Source: Cyanobium sp. (lineage in GTDB: Bacteria; Cyanobacteriota; Cyanobacteriia; PCC-6307; Cyanobiaceae). Taken from it: a DNA stretch of 13,041 bases. The notes beneath the pieces were generated by a model that worked only from the letters and a program-made list of their open reading frames with translations, was not told where the DNA came from and ran no database searches. The DNA is taken from positions 1-13,041 of the forward strand of contig BJHC01000017.1 of the NCBI GenBank assembly GCA_014191535.1. Reading direction: 5' to 3'. Shown one piece after another: positions 1 to 6,580 of the stretch. The first letter of the stretch is position 1. Each line of letters opens with the position of its first letter. The translations under genes were made by a program, and so were the position numbers.

Positions 1-1564
1 TGCGGCGCACCTCATCGCCCATCAGCAGCATCGGCACCCCGGGGCTGATCAGCAGGGACGTCAGCAGGTTGCGCAGCTGGCGGTTGCGCAGGGCCTCCAC
101 CGCCGGATCGCTGCAGGGTCCCTCCGCCCCGTGGTTCCAGCTGTTGTTGTGGTTATCGCCATCGCGGTTGTCTTCGCCGTTGGCCAGGTTGTGCTTGCGG
201 TCGTAGCTCACCAGGTCCGCCAGGGTGAAACCGTCGTGGGCGGTGAGGAAGGTGATGCTGCGGCCCAGCACCGCGGGCTGCCCGCCGAACAGATCCGGGC
301 TGCCGGCGATGCGCTGGCCCATGGTCCAGCAGCTTTTGTCGTCCCCCTTCCAGAAGCGGCGCACGTCGTCGCGGTAGCGGCCGTTCCAGGCCCCCAGGCG
401 CCGGGCCGGGAAGTCCGCCAGGCGGTAGAGGCCGCCGCAATCCCAGGGCTCGCTCACCAATTTGAGATCCGCCAGTTCCGGGTCGGCTTCGATCTCCTCA
501 AACAGGGGTGGGTGATCCAGGGGGGTGAGCTCCTCGCCGCGGCTGAGGGCGATGCCCAGGTCGAAGCGGAAGCCATCCACCCCCAGTTCCAAGGCCCAGC
601 AGCGCATCGATTCGAGGATCAGCCGGCGCACCAGGGGGCGATTGGCGGCGATGGAGTTGCCGCAGCCGCTCACATCCAGGTAGTCGCCCTTGGCGTTCTG
701 GTGGTAGTAGAGGCGATCGTCGATGCCGCGCCAGCTGAGGGTGGGCCCCGCCTGGTTGCCCTCGCAGGTGTGGTTGTAGACGACATCCACCAGCACTTCG
801 AGCCCGGCGTGGTGACAGGCGGTCACCAGCTCGCGCACCTGCTGGCGGATCTGGAGCGGATCGTCGCCGTGCTGGTAGGCGTGATGGGGGGCCATCCAGC
901 TGATCGGGCTGTAGCCCCAGTAGTTGAGGCGTCCCGGCGGCGCATCGTGGGGGTCGAAGGCCATCACCGGCAGCAGCTCCACCGTGGTGATGCCGAGTTG
1001 CTTGAGATGGGGAATGGCCTCGATCAGCCCCAGGTAGGTGCCCTGCCGATCCGGGGTGATCGGGCTGCCGGGCCCGCGGCTGAAGCCGCCCACGTGCAAT
1101 TCGTAAATCACCGTGCGCTGCCAGCTGTGGCGAGGCCGGGGGGCGGCACTGAAATCGAAACGGTCGCGCTCCGTGACCACCCCCTTGAGGCAGCTGGCGG
1201 TGTTGGGCACCGCCCCGATGGCATCACCGCGGCGGTAGACGTTCCAGCCGGCGATGGCGCGGGCGCAGGGGTCGAGCAGCAGCTTGGAGGGGTTGAAGCC
1301 GTGCCGGCCCGGCTGCAGCGGGCCGAACACCCGGTAGGCGTAGCAACAGCCGATGCCGACCCCTTCCACCTCCACGTGCCAGATGTCACCGGAGCGTTGG
1401 TGGTGATTGAGCTCCACCACCTGTTCCGGTTCCGGCGCATCGCCATCGGCGAACAGCAGCAGCTCCACCCGCGTCGCCATCGGCGAGGCCAAGGCGAAAT
1501 TCACCCCCCTAGAGGTGGTGCTCGACCCCAGGGGCCACGACTGTCCCAGGTGGATCGCGTGCAA
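1..1564 (-). CDS. glgX: Glycogen debranching enzyme (isoamylase-type, GH13), 3' end outside window
   Basis: Hydrolyses alpha-1,6 branch points of glycogen in the cytoplasm, part of glycogen breakdown. About 521 codons are visible. Debranching enzymes of this family are usually near 700 residues, so I infer that the C-terminal quarter lies beyond position 1. The N-terminus reads HLGQSWPLGSS followed by GVNFALASPMATRVELLLF, typical of the CBM48-like domain. The GH13 catalytic residues are visible: the nucleophile in GVDGFRFDLG (about D335), the acid/base in LVSEPWDCGG (about E372) and the third acidic residue in LTAHDGFTL (about D444). DVVYNHT and LLMGDEVRR also fit. I chose the TTG at 1564 because it gives MHAIHLGQSWPLGSS, which matches the usual family start, and an AGGA lies 4 bases upstream. 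An in-frame ATG at 1627 would add 21 unusual residues and overlap the divergent gene. Family assignment is firm; the start is not. Confidence 0.93.
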   Translation of the reverse strand, partial: MHAIHLGQSWPLGSSTTSRGVNFALASPMATRVELLLFADGDAPEPEQVVELNHHQRSGDIWHVEVEGVGIGCCYAYRVFGPLQPGRHGFNPSKLLLDPCARAIAGWNVYRRGDAIGAVPNTASCLKGVVTERDRFDFSAAPRPRHSWQRTVIYELHVGGFSRGPGSPITPDRQGTYLGLIEAIPHLKQLGITTVELLPVMAFDPHDAPPGRLNYWGYSPISWMAPHHAYQHGDDPLQIRQQVRELVTACHHAGLEVLVDVVYNHTCEGNQAGPTLSWRGIDDRLYYHQNAKGDYLDVSGCGNSIAANRPLVRRLILESMRCWALELGVDGFRFDLGIALSRGEELTPLDHPPLFEEIEADPELADLKLVSEPWDCGGLYRLADFPARRLGAWNGRYRDDVRRFWKGDDKSCWTMGQRIAGSPDLFGGQPAVLGRSITFLTAHDGFTLADLVSYDRKHNLANGEDNRDGDNHNNSWNHGAEGPCSDPAVEALRNRQLRNLLTSLLISPGVPMLLMGDEVRR

Positions 1565-1620
1565 CGGGTCCTGCAGGCCGTTGTCACAAGCTAGATCTGG
1601 CTCCTGGGTTCTGGCTCGCC

Positions 1621-2328
1621 ATGTCATCGCTCCCAACCCAACCCAGCGAGGCGGGGCGACCGGCGCGGCAGGTGCTGGAGAGCCTGTGGCTGTTTGCCCC
1701 CAACCGCGACACCCAGGGCGGCAGCGCCTGGTGGCTGGATGGGCCCGGGGCCCAGGGGGCCGGCGGTTGTCTGATCGATTGCCCCGCCTTCACCGAGGCC
1801 AACCTGGCGTTGCTGCAGGGCCGCGGCGAGGGCCGCATCCTGCTCACCAGCCGGGAGGGCCATGGCCGCGTGCGGCGCTTTCAGGAGGCGTTGGGGTGGC
1901 CGGTGCTGGTGCAGGAGCAGGAGGCCTATCTCCTACCCAGTGTTCAGGGGCTTGACCCCTTCGGTGCCGAACGGGAGCTGGCGCCGGGGCTGCGGCTGCG
2001 GTGGACCCCCGGGCCCACCCCGGGGGCATCGGTGCTGCTGGCCGAGGGCGGCGCCCTCGGAGATGGCGCCGTGTTGTTCTGCGGCCGCTTGCTGAGCCCG
2101 GTGGCCCAGGGGCAGGCGGCGCCGCTGCGTCATCGGCGCAGCTTTCACTGGGGGCGCTGGTTGCGCAGCCTCGAGCAGCTGCGCCGCTGGCTGCCGGAGC
2201 AGCGCCCCCTGTGGTTGGCCAGTGGTGCGGGCCTGGGGGCCCTGCGCGGCGAGGCGCTCATTCCCCATGGCTGGGAGCTGTTGCAGGGGCTCGATTTGGA
2301 GGCCTTGGCGCAGCAGCAACCCCAGTGA
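1621..2328 (+). CDS. MBL-fold-like protein lacking the metal-binding motifs
   Basis: A 235-residue cytoplasmic protein with the outline of a metallo-beta-lactamase-fold hydrolase. GCLIDCPAF (about 49-57) matches the strand that normally leads to the metal site. RILLTSREGHGRVRRF (about 72-87) sits where family members carry ILLTH.H.DH. TPGPTPGASVLL (129-140) matches the TPGHTPGS loop with the histidine replaced by proline. LFCGRLLSP (152-160) sits where LFTGDxL is usual. The HxHxDH set and the later His and Asp ligands are therefore missing or substituted, so hydrolase activity is unlikely if the alignment is right. It diverges from glgX, 56 bp from the TTG start, so the two may share a control region. 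The frame is intact, so this is a diverged protein rather than an obvious pseudogene. Its role is unknown. Confidence 0.72.
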   Translation: MSSLPTQPSEAGRPARQVLESLWLFAPNRDTQGGSAWWLDGPGAQGAGGCLIDCPAFTEANLALLQGRGEGRILLTSREGHGRVRRFQEALGWPVLVQEQEAYLLPSVQGLDPFGAERELAPGLRLRWTPGPTPGASVLLAEGGALGDGAVLFCGRLLSPVAQGQAAPLRHRRSFHWGRWLRSLEQLRRWLPEQRPLWLASGAGLGALRGEALIPHGWELLQGLDLEALAQQQPQ

Positions 2329-2340
2329 GGGGGCTGTGAA

Positions 2341-2360
2341 CGGGCCGTTTCGGGCCGTTT
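2341..2360. repeat. Perfect tandem duplication of a 10-bp unit
   Basis: CGGGCCGTTT occurs twice head to tail, 12 bp after the stop of the MBL-like gene. Each unit holds a self-complementary GGCC, so only a 4-bp stem can form between copies. I do not read it as a terminator. No function assigned. Confidence 0.7.
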
Positions 2361-2371
2361 GGCGCTGATTT

Positions 2372-2432
2372 CGGCAACAAAAGTGGCAAAACCGTGTTGC
2401 CGCGGGGGGTGTTTTGGTTGCCGGCCCTTGCC
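2372..2432. promoter_or_regulatory. Cluster of TTGCC/GGCAA half-sites upstream of HU (candidate operator)
   Basis: Five copies of one 5-mer lie in 60 bp: GGCAA at 2373 and 2385, and TTGCC at 2397, 2418 and 2428. The first three begin exactly 12 bp apart. Positions 2372-2382 (CGGCAACAAAA) and the reverse complement of 2413-2423 (CGGCAACCAAA) match at 10 of 11 positions. The right arm overlaps the proposed -35 element. An imperfect palindrome touching a promoter suggests a regulator site. No known regulator is recognised, so this is inference from sequence pattern. Confidence 0.4.
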
Positions 2433-2446
2433 AACACCCATACGAT
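2418..2446 (+). promoter_or_regulatory. Sigma-70-type promoter for the HU gene
   Basis: TTGCCG at 2418-2423 and TACGAT at 2441-2446 are separated by exactly 17 bp. Each element matches 4 of 6 consensus bases. A start site near 2453 would give a leader of about 70 nt before the HU ATG. It is the best promoter match I found between 2329 and 2523. Confidence 0.42.
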
Positions 2447-2523
2447 TGGCGCGCTGAAACCAGTGGCGGTCGGACTTCCCGCGCCGCCCGGCTGCTGCTG
2501 ATCCCAGAGGCTTTCCCACTCCG

Positions 2524-2799
2524 ATGAACAAAGCTGACCTCGTCAACCTCGTGGCTGCCCGCACCGAGCTGACCAAAACCGACGTTGCCCAGGTGGTGGA
2601 CGCCGCCATCGAAACCATCATCGATTCGGTGGTGGAAGGCAAAAAGGTGTCGATCCTTGGCTTCGGCTCCTTCGAGCCCCGTGAGCGTTCCGCCCGTCAG
2701 GGTCTGAACCCCAAGACCGGCCAGAAAATCAAGATTCCCGCCAAGCGCGTGCCCGCCTTCACCGCCGGCAAGCTGTTCAAGGACCGCGTTCAGGGCTGA
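2524..2799 (+). CDS. hup: Nucleoid-associated protein HU
   Basis: A 91-residue basic DNA-bending protein of the HU/IHF family, which works as a dimer to compact and bend the chromosome. It starts MNKADLVNLVA and has the family core ILGFGSFEPRERSAR (44-58). The beta-arm tip GLNPKTGQKIKIPAKRVPAF (60-79) contains the intercalating proline P63, and the protein ends in the C-terminal helix AGKLFKDRVQG. The arm has L61 where many HU proteins have arginine before NP. Length matches the family. It has its own probable promoter and terminator, so it is likely a single-gene unit. No strong Shine-Dalgarno sequence precedes the ATG. Confidence 0.97.
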   Translation: MNKADLVNLVAARTELTKTDVAQVVDAAIETIIDSVVEGKKVSILGFGSFEPRERSARQGLNPKTGQKIKIPAKRVPAFTAGKLFKDRVQG

Positions 2800-2834
2800 T
2801 CCCAGCCGCTGACACGTTCTTGCAACGTCTGCTC

Positions 2835-2859
2835 AGGGCGGCCTTCGGGCCGCCCTTTT
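2835..2859 (+). terminator. Rho-independent terminator of the HU gene
   Basis: A 9-bp perfect stem, AGGGCGGCC (2835-2843) with GGCCGCCCT (2848-2856), closes a TTCG tetraloop and runs into TTTT. It lies 36 bp after the HU stop and is the strongest intrinsic terminator in the window. Confidence 0.9.
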
Positions 2860-2892
2860 GCATGATTGGCCCTGTTGCCTGTTCGTTCAGCC

Positions 2893-3849
2893 GTGCTGCC
2901 TGATCACCTGCAGCAACGGTTGGCCGCCGCCGCACAGCAACGCCAGCAGTGCCCCCGGGGCCGCTATGCCCCCTCCCCCACCGGGCCGCAGCATCTGGGC
3001 AATCTGCGCACGGCGCTGCTCTCCTGGCTGATCACCCGGCTGCAGGGGGGGGAATGGCTGCTGCGCCTCGACGACCTCGACACCCCCCGCAACCGACCCG
3101 GGGCCGAGGCGGCGATTGTGGCGGATCTCCGCTGGCTGGGGCTGAGCTGGGATGGCCCGTTGATCCGCCAAAGCGAGCGGCGGGGCCTGTACGCCACGGT
3201 GCTTTCCAGCCTGCGCCGTGCGGGTGCCCTTTATCCGTGCCGTTGCAGCCGGCGGATGCTGGCGGACATCTCCGCACCCCATGGCGCGGCTCCGGTGTAC
3301 CCGGGGTTCTGCCGGCACCAACCCCAGGCCTGGGGCCCGCAGCAGGGGCGTCTGCCCAGTTGGCGGCTGGCGTTGCAGCCCGGCTGGCTGGAGTGGTGCG
3401 AGCAGCTGGGGCCCTCTGGCCGGCTCGATGCCCAGGACGCGGTGGGGGATGTGGTGCTGCGCCGGGCCGATGGGTTTTTGGCCTACCACCTGGCCACGGC
3501 GGTGGATGAACTCAGCCTGGGCATCAGCGATGTGGTGCGCGGCGCCGACCTCTGGGCCGCCACAGCGCCGCAGGTGGCCGTGATCGAACGGCTGGGGGGC
3601 ACGCCCCCCCGCTATTGGCATTTGCCGCTCTGGCAGGACGCCGCCGGTCAGCGGCTCTCCAAGCGTGAGCAGGCCGCCGGGCTGGAGCCCCTGCGCCAGC
3701 AGGGCCTCGATGGGCCGGCGGTGGTGGGGATGCTGGCAGCCAGCCTCGGGCTGGTGCCACCGGGGAGTCGCCTCAGTGCCCTGGAGTTGCAGCAGCAGTG
3801 GAGCCTGGAGGCCTTGCGTCAGCCGCTCAGCGTTGCCTCCAAGACTTAA
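2893..3849 (+). CDS. gluQ: Glutamyl-Q tRNA(Asp) synthetase (GluQRS)
   Basis: A paralogue of the glutamyl-tRNA synthetase catalytic domain. It attaches glutamate to the queuosine at position 34 of tRNA(Asp) rather than to the tRNA 3' end. The HIGH-type motif lies in RYAPSPTGPQHLGN (about 24-37), LDDLDTPRNR follows, and the KMSKS-type motif is RLSKRE (about 254-259). Zinc ligands in the GluQRS arrangement are C116, C118, Y136 and C140. At 318 residues it has no anticodon-binding domain, as expected for this family. The GTG at 2893 gives MLPDHLQQRL. A TTG at 2866 would add 9 residues, but it begins only 6 bp after the HU terminator's T-run. Neither start has a clear ribosome-binding site. There is little room for a promoter, so read-through or a promoter inside the HU region is possible. 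Confidence 0.92.
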   Translation: MLPDHLQQRLAAAAQQRQQCPRGRYAPSPTGPQHLGNLRTALLSWLITRLQGGEWLLRLDDLDTPRNRPGAEAAIVADLRWLGLSWDGPLIRQSERRGLYATVLSSLRRAGALYPCRCSRRMLADISAPHGAAPVYPGFCRHQPQAWGPQQGRLPSWRLALQPGWLEWCEQLGPSGRLDAQDAVGDVVLRRADGFLAYHLATAVDELSLGISDVVRGADLWAATAPQVAVIERLGGTPPRYWHLPLWQDAAGQRLSKREQAAGLEPLRQQGLDGPAVVGMLAASLGLVPPGSRLSALELQQQWSLEALRQPLSVASKT

Positions 3850-3913
3850 GGAAGGCTTCGGGATCAAACCGGTGAATCACCCCCACACTGAACCCATCAG
3901 AACGAAGCGGGTG

Positions 3914-4168
3914 ATGGACAGATTGCAGAGGGCCCAAGACACCCCTGCCGAGGGGCTGCAGGGCGCCTGCCCCAGCTGTGGCGGCAGTGGGGTGTTGCGC
4001 ACCGATGGCGCCAGTTACCGCACCTGTCTGGAGTGCGTGGGCCAGGGGGTTCTCCCGCAGTTCGAGGCCAGCGATGCCTTGTCTGTGGCCATGGCCCGGG
4101 CGATGGGCCGTGGGGTGAGCCGTGGCTTCCGGGGCGACCTCAGCGCTTGGATTTCTGGCGCCAGATAA
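3914..4168 (+). CDS. Small protein with a DnaJ-type CxxCxGxG zinc finger
   Basis: An 84-residue protein. Residues 19-26 (CPSCGGSG) and 38-45 (CLECVGQG) form two CxxCxGxG repeats, the unit that makes one zinc site in the cysteine-rich domain of DnaJ and related chaperone-like proteins. Only one pair is present, with no J-domain. The C-terminal half (49-84) is without cysteines and contains an arginine- and glycine-rich segment, ARAMGRGVSRGFRGD. The ATG at 3914 gives MDRLQRAQDTP; a GTG immediately before it is an alternative. It follows gluQRS by 64 bp and overlaps the 3' end of a convergent membrane-peptide gene by 29 bp. A redox or protein-binding role is a guess; the finger is directly visible. 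Confidence 0.75.
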   Translation: MDRLQRAQDTPAEGLQGACPSCGGSGVLRTDGASYRTCLECVGQGVLPQFEASDALSVAMARAMGRGVSRGFRGDLSAWISGAR

Positions 4169-4250
4169 AGAAGGTGGCGGTGGCCACCACCACCAGCAGC
4201 GGAGCCGCGGTGAGCAGCAGCAGCGCAACGGCGGTCCAGTCGGTGTACAT
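4140..4250 (-). CDS. 36-residue single-pass membrane peptide
   Basis: An open frame on the minus strand that starts with ATG at 4250 and encodes MYTDWTAVALLLL, then a hydrophobic run through about residue 29, ending FFIWRQKSKR. One transmembrane helix with a basic C-terminus is clear, in the style of the low-molecular-weight subunits of photosystems, cytochrome b6f or NDH-1. I do not recognise it as any named subunit: it does not match the PsbM, PsbX, PetN, PsaM or Psb30 sequences as I remember them. It converges on and overlaps the zinc-finger gene by 29 bp, and diverges by 59 bp from the exported-protein gene. The clean hydrophobic pattern argues for a real gene, but chance is possible in GC-rich DNA. 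Confidence 0.55.
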   Translation of the reverse strand: MYTDWTAVALLLLTAAPLLVVVATATFFIWRQKSKR

Positions 4251-4309
4251 CGCTGTCAGGCTTGCGGGCAGGCGCCATCATCTCAGCAGCGCCTCCAAAG
4301 GCTGATCCC

Positions 4310-4558
4310 ATGCCCGTGCACCTGATGCTGTTGGTTGCACTGGCGCTGCTGCCCGTCTCAGCCAGGGCCGGGGTGGTGTTCACCGATTGCCAGCCCGCCT
4401 CTGGCGGGGGCATCACCTGCGACACCCAGCCCACCGGCAACACCGCCGATGACGACGAAGCGGCCCGCTACGGCCTGTTCGACGAGGCCAGCCCCGGCTG
4501 GGCGGAATTCGACCCCTACGAGGGGTATGACGACATGCTCGGCGGCAACTGGACCTAA
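4310..4558 (+). CDS. Small acidic exported protein of unknown function
   Basis: An 82-residue protein with a signal peptide: MPVHLMLLVALALLPVSARA, with a probable signal-peptidase I cut after ARA at residue 20. The mature part is about 62 residues and strongly acidic (DDDE at 47-50; DPYEGYDD near 68-75). It has just two cysteines, C27 and C37, which could form one disulfide outside the cytoplasm. The C-terminus is aromatic and acidic (GWAEFDPYEGYDD). I know no function for it. The start at 4310 is preferred over a frame-compatible ATG at 4262 because only the later start places the hydrophobic stretch as a normal signal peptide. It lies 67 bp upstream of hemB on the same strand. Confidence 0.72.
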   Translation: MPVHLMLLVALALLPVSARAGVVFTDCQPASGGGITCDTQPTGNTADDDEAARYGLFDEASPGWAEFDPYEGYDDMLGGNWT

Positions 4559-4625
4559 TCCCTTCAGGAGTTCCCACGGCGCTCCGTAGGATCCGGCCCA
4601 GCCTGCCGCCGCTGCGCCAGCCCCG

Positions 4626-5627
4626 ATGGAGCTCACCTACCGCCCCCGCCGTCTGCGCCGTTCCCCAGCCCTGCGGGCGATGGTGCGGGAGACCTCCCTC
4701 AGCGCTGCGGATTTCATCTATCCGTTGTTCGTGCATGAAGGGGCCAGCAACGAGCCCATCGGCGCCATGCCCGGCTGCCAGCGCTGGAGCCTCGACGGCC
4801 TGGTGCAGGAGGTGGGGCGCGCCTGGGATCTCGGCATCCGTTGTGTGGTGCTGTTCCCGAAGGTGGCCGATGGCCTCAAAACCGAGGACGGCGCTGAGTG
4901 CTTCAACGAAGGCGGCCTGATCCCGCGGGCGATCCGCCGCCTCAAGCAGGCCCACCCCGGCATGGCGATCATGACCGACGTGGCCCTGGATCCCTACTCC
5001 TGCGATGGCCACGACGGCATCGTCAGCGACGAGGGGGTGGTGCTCAATGACGAAACCGTGGCCCTGCTCTGCAAACAGGCGGTGGTGCAGGCCCGGGCCG
5101 GTGCGGATCTGATTGGCCCCAGCGACATGATGGACGGCCGTGTGGGAGCCATCCGCGAAGCCCTCGACGAGGAGGGCTTTGAGCACGTGGGGATCATCAG
5201 CTACACCGCCAAGTACGCCTCGGCCTACTACGGCCCGTTCCGCGAGGCCCTGGATTCGGCCCCCCGCGCGGCGGCCAGCAAGCCCATCCCCAAGGACAAA
5301 TCCACCTATCAGATGGATCCGGCCAACGCCCGCGAGGCGATCACCGAGGCCCAGCTCGATGAACAGGAGGGGGCCGACATCATGATGGTGAAGCCGGGGT
5401 TGGCTTACCTCGACATCATTCATCGCCTCCGGGAGGAGAGCGAACTGCCGATCGCCGCCTACAACGTGAGCGGCGAATACGCGATGGTGAAGGCCGCCGC
5501 CGAGAAGGGCTGGATCGACGAGCGCGCCGTGGTGTTGGAAACCCTGCTCTGCTTCAAGCGCGCCGGTGCCGATCTGATCCTCACGTACCACGCCTGTGAT
5601 GCGGCGGCCTGGTTGCGGCAAGGGTGA
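4626..5627 (+). CDS. hemB: Delta-aminolevulinic acid dehydratase (porphobilinogen synthase)
   Basis: Condenses two 5-aminolevulinate molecules into porphobilinogen, an early cytoplasmic step toward heme, chlorophyll, phycobilins and cobalamin. The 333-residue length is normal. The two Schiff-base lysines are visible: K196 in SYTAKYASAYYGPFR and K256 in MMVKPGLAYLD. The metal-site segment reads TDVALDPYSCDGHDG (117-131), with Asp where zinc enzymes carry their cysteine triad, so this is the magnesium/potassium-dependent type found in cyanobacteria and plants. A weak promoter-like TAGGAT sits at 4587-4592 in the 67-bp gap upstream; I do not count it as firm. The stop codon overlaps the GTG of the next gene by 4 bp, so hemB heads a probable four-gene operon. 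Confidence 0.98.
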   Translation: MELTYRPRRLRRSPALRAMVRETSLSAADFIYPLFVHEGASNEPIGAMPGCQRWSLDGLVQEVGRAWDLGIRCVVLFPKVADGLKTEDGAECFNEGGLIPRAIRRLKQAHPGMAIMTDVALDPYSCDGHDGIVSDEGVVLNDETVALLCKQAVVQARAGADLIGPSDMMDGRVGAIREALDEEGFEHVGIISYTAKYASAYYGPFREALDSAPRAAASKPIPKDKSTYQMDPANAREAITEAQLDEQEGADIMMVKPGLAYLDIIHRLREESELPIAAYNVSGEYAMVKAAAEKGWIDERAVVLETLLCFKRAGADLILTYHACDAAAWLRQG

Positions 5628-6580
5628 TCCGCCCCCTTCGGGCGGTTGCTCCCCTCGTCCGGATCCTGCCTCGCTCCGCTCCCGCCTTGGCCACGGCGGC
5701 CTGGTTGGCCCTGGTGTCCGCTTTGGCCAGCGCCAGCTCCATCCCGGAGATGTTCTTCCCGGAGCTGGGGGCCCTGGCCTCCGTGGTGTTCGCCTCCCCG
5801 GGCAGCAGCTGGGCCCGTGCTCCGTTGCTGCTGACCCTCACCCCAGCCATCACGGCCGTGCCCGGGGTGCTGATCACGCGACTGCTGCCCTATGGCCTGC
5901 CGGCCCTGGCGCTCGACCTGGTGATCTGTCTGCTGTTGATCCGCTGGTTGCGTTCCCCGATCGTGCCGGCGATCTCCGCCGGCATGCTGCCGCTCACCCT
6001 CGGGATCACCAGCTGGCTCTACCCCCCGGCGATCCTGGTGGGCACCGGTGGTCTGGCGCTGCTGTCCCAGCTGCGGGCCCGATGGCGGCCGTTGCCGCCC
6101 TCCGCGCCTCTGCCACCCCATGGCCCCGTCCGCGTCTGGGCCCCGGCCCTGGCGCTGTTTCTGCTCGGTGGAGCCGGCCTGGTGCACCTGTTCGGCTCCC
6201 GGTTGGTGCTGTACCCACCCCTGTTTGTGATCGCCTTTGAGATGTTGACCTTGCGTGACCACTGCCCCTGGAGCGGTCGCCCTGGCGCGGTGTTGCTGGT
6301 CACCGGGGGGGCAGCCCTCGCTGGGCTGCTGCTGGTGCGCAGCCTGGGGGTGGTGCCCCTGGCCGTCGCGGCGGCGGTGCTGGTGACGGCCCTGCTGCTG
6401 CATCTGGCTCGCCTGCGCTGCCCGCCCGCCTACGGCCTGGCCTTGCTGCCGTTCTTGATTCCGTCACCATCGCTCAGCTATCCGCTGTTCACCCTGATGG
6501 GCACCAGCTGGTTGCTGCTGGTGGTTGCCACCAGCGCGGCCCTCGCTCGCCGGCGTGGTGACCGAGAATGGCAACACTGA
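5624..6580 (+). CDS. Polytopic membrane protein built from two HPP-like repeats
   Basis: A 318-residue protein with roughly eight or nine hydrophobic segments. Residues 45-141 and 197-294 align as a direct repeat. FPELGALASV pairs with YPPLFVIAFE, the LLIRWLRSPIVPAISAGML region with LLHLARLRCPPAYGLALL, and LYPPAILVGT with SYPLFTLMGT. In the second half, LRCPPAYGLALL resembles the LHPPAGALAL signature of HPP membrane proteins, with Cys for His. Some plant and cyanobacterial HPP proteins have been reported as nitrite transporters, so an anion-transport role is possible but not shown. The GTG at 5624 overlaps hemB by 4 bp (GTGA). Starts further in are possible, since the first 20 residues are basic and a hairpin lies over codons 2-8. 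The 3' end overlaps the VOC gene by 13 bp. Confidence 0.7.
   Translation: MIRPLRAVAPLVRILPRSAPALATAAWLALVSALASASSIPEMFFPELGALASVVFASPGSSWARAPLLLTLTPAITAVPGVLITRLLPYGLPALALDLVICLLLIRWLRSPIVPAISAGMLPLTLGITSWLYPPAILVGTGGLALLSQLRARWRPLPPSAPLPPHGPVRVWAPALALFLLGGAGLVHLFGSRLVLYPPLFVIAFEMLTLRDHCPWSGRPGAVLLVTGGAALAGLLLVRSLGVVPLAVAAAVLVTALLLHLARLRCPPAYGLALLPFLIPSPSLSYPLFTLMGTSWLLLVVATSAALARRRGDREWQH
5629..5645 (+). other. GC-rich hairpin just after the hemB stop
   Basis: CCGCCC (5629-5634) and GGGCGG (5640-5645) form a 6-bp perfect stem around a 5-base loop, 2 bp past the hemB stop and within codons 2-8 of the HPP-like gene. No T-run follows (TTGCTCC). It could slow translation re-initiation or act as an attenuator. 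Confidence 0.5.

Noticed and set aside
131..1594. A 487-codon plus-strand open frame over glgX
   Set aside because: The minus strand holds GH13 catalytic motifs in one uninterrupted frame; the plus translation has no recognisable domain.
1565..1620. TTGTCA at 1581-1586 as a -35 for the MBL-like gene
   Set aside because: No acceptable -10 element lies 16-18 bp downstream.
2341..2360. Tandem CGGGCCGTTT as a terminator of the MBL-like gene
   Set aside because: Only a 4-bp GGCC stem forms and no proper T-run follows.
3665..3913. Upstream extension of the zinc-finger gene inside gluQRS
   Set aside because: It overlaps the conserved gluQRS frame out of phase and adds low-complexity sequence; the ATG at 3914 gives a compact start.
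4262..4309. Earlier ATG for the exported mini-protein
   Set aside because: It would bury the signal peptide behind 16 unrelated residues.
4413..5621. A 402-codon minus-strand open frame over hemB
   Set aside because: It is a shadow of hemB, whose complete sequence and active-site lysines are on the plus strand.
5629..5645. Hairpin after hemB as an intrinsic terminator
   Set aside because: No T-run, and the next gene starts by overlap, which argues for continued transcription.
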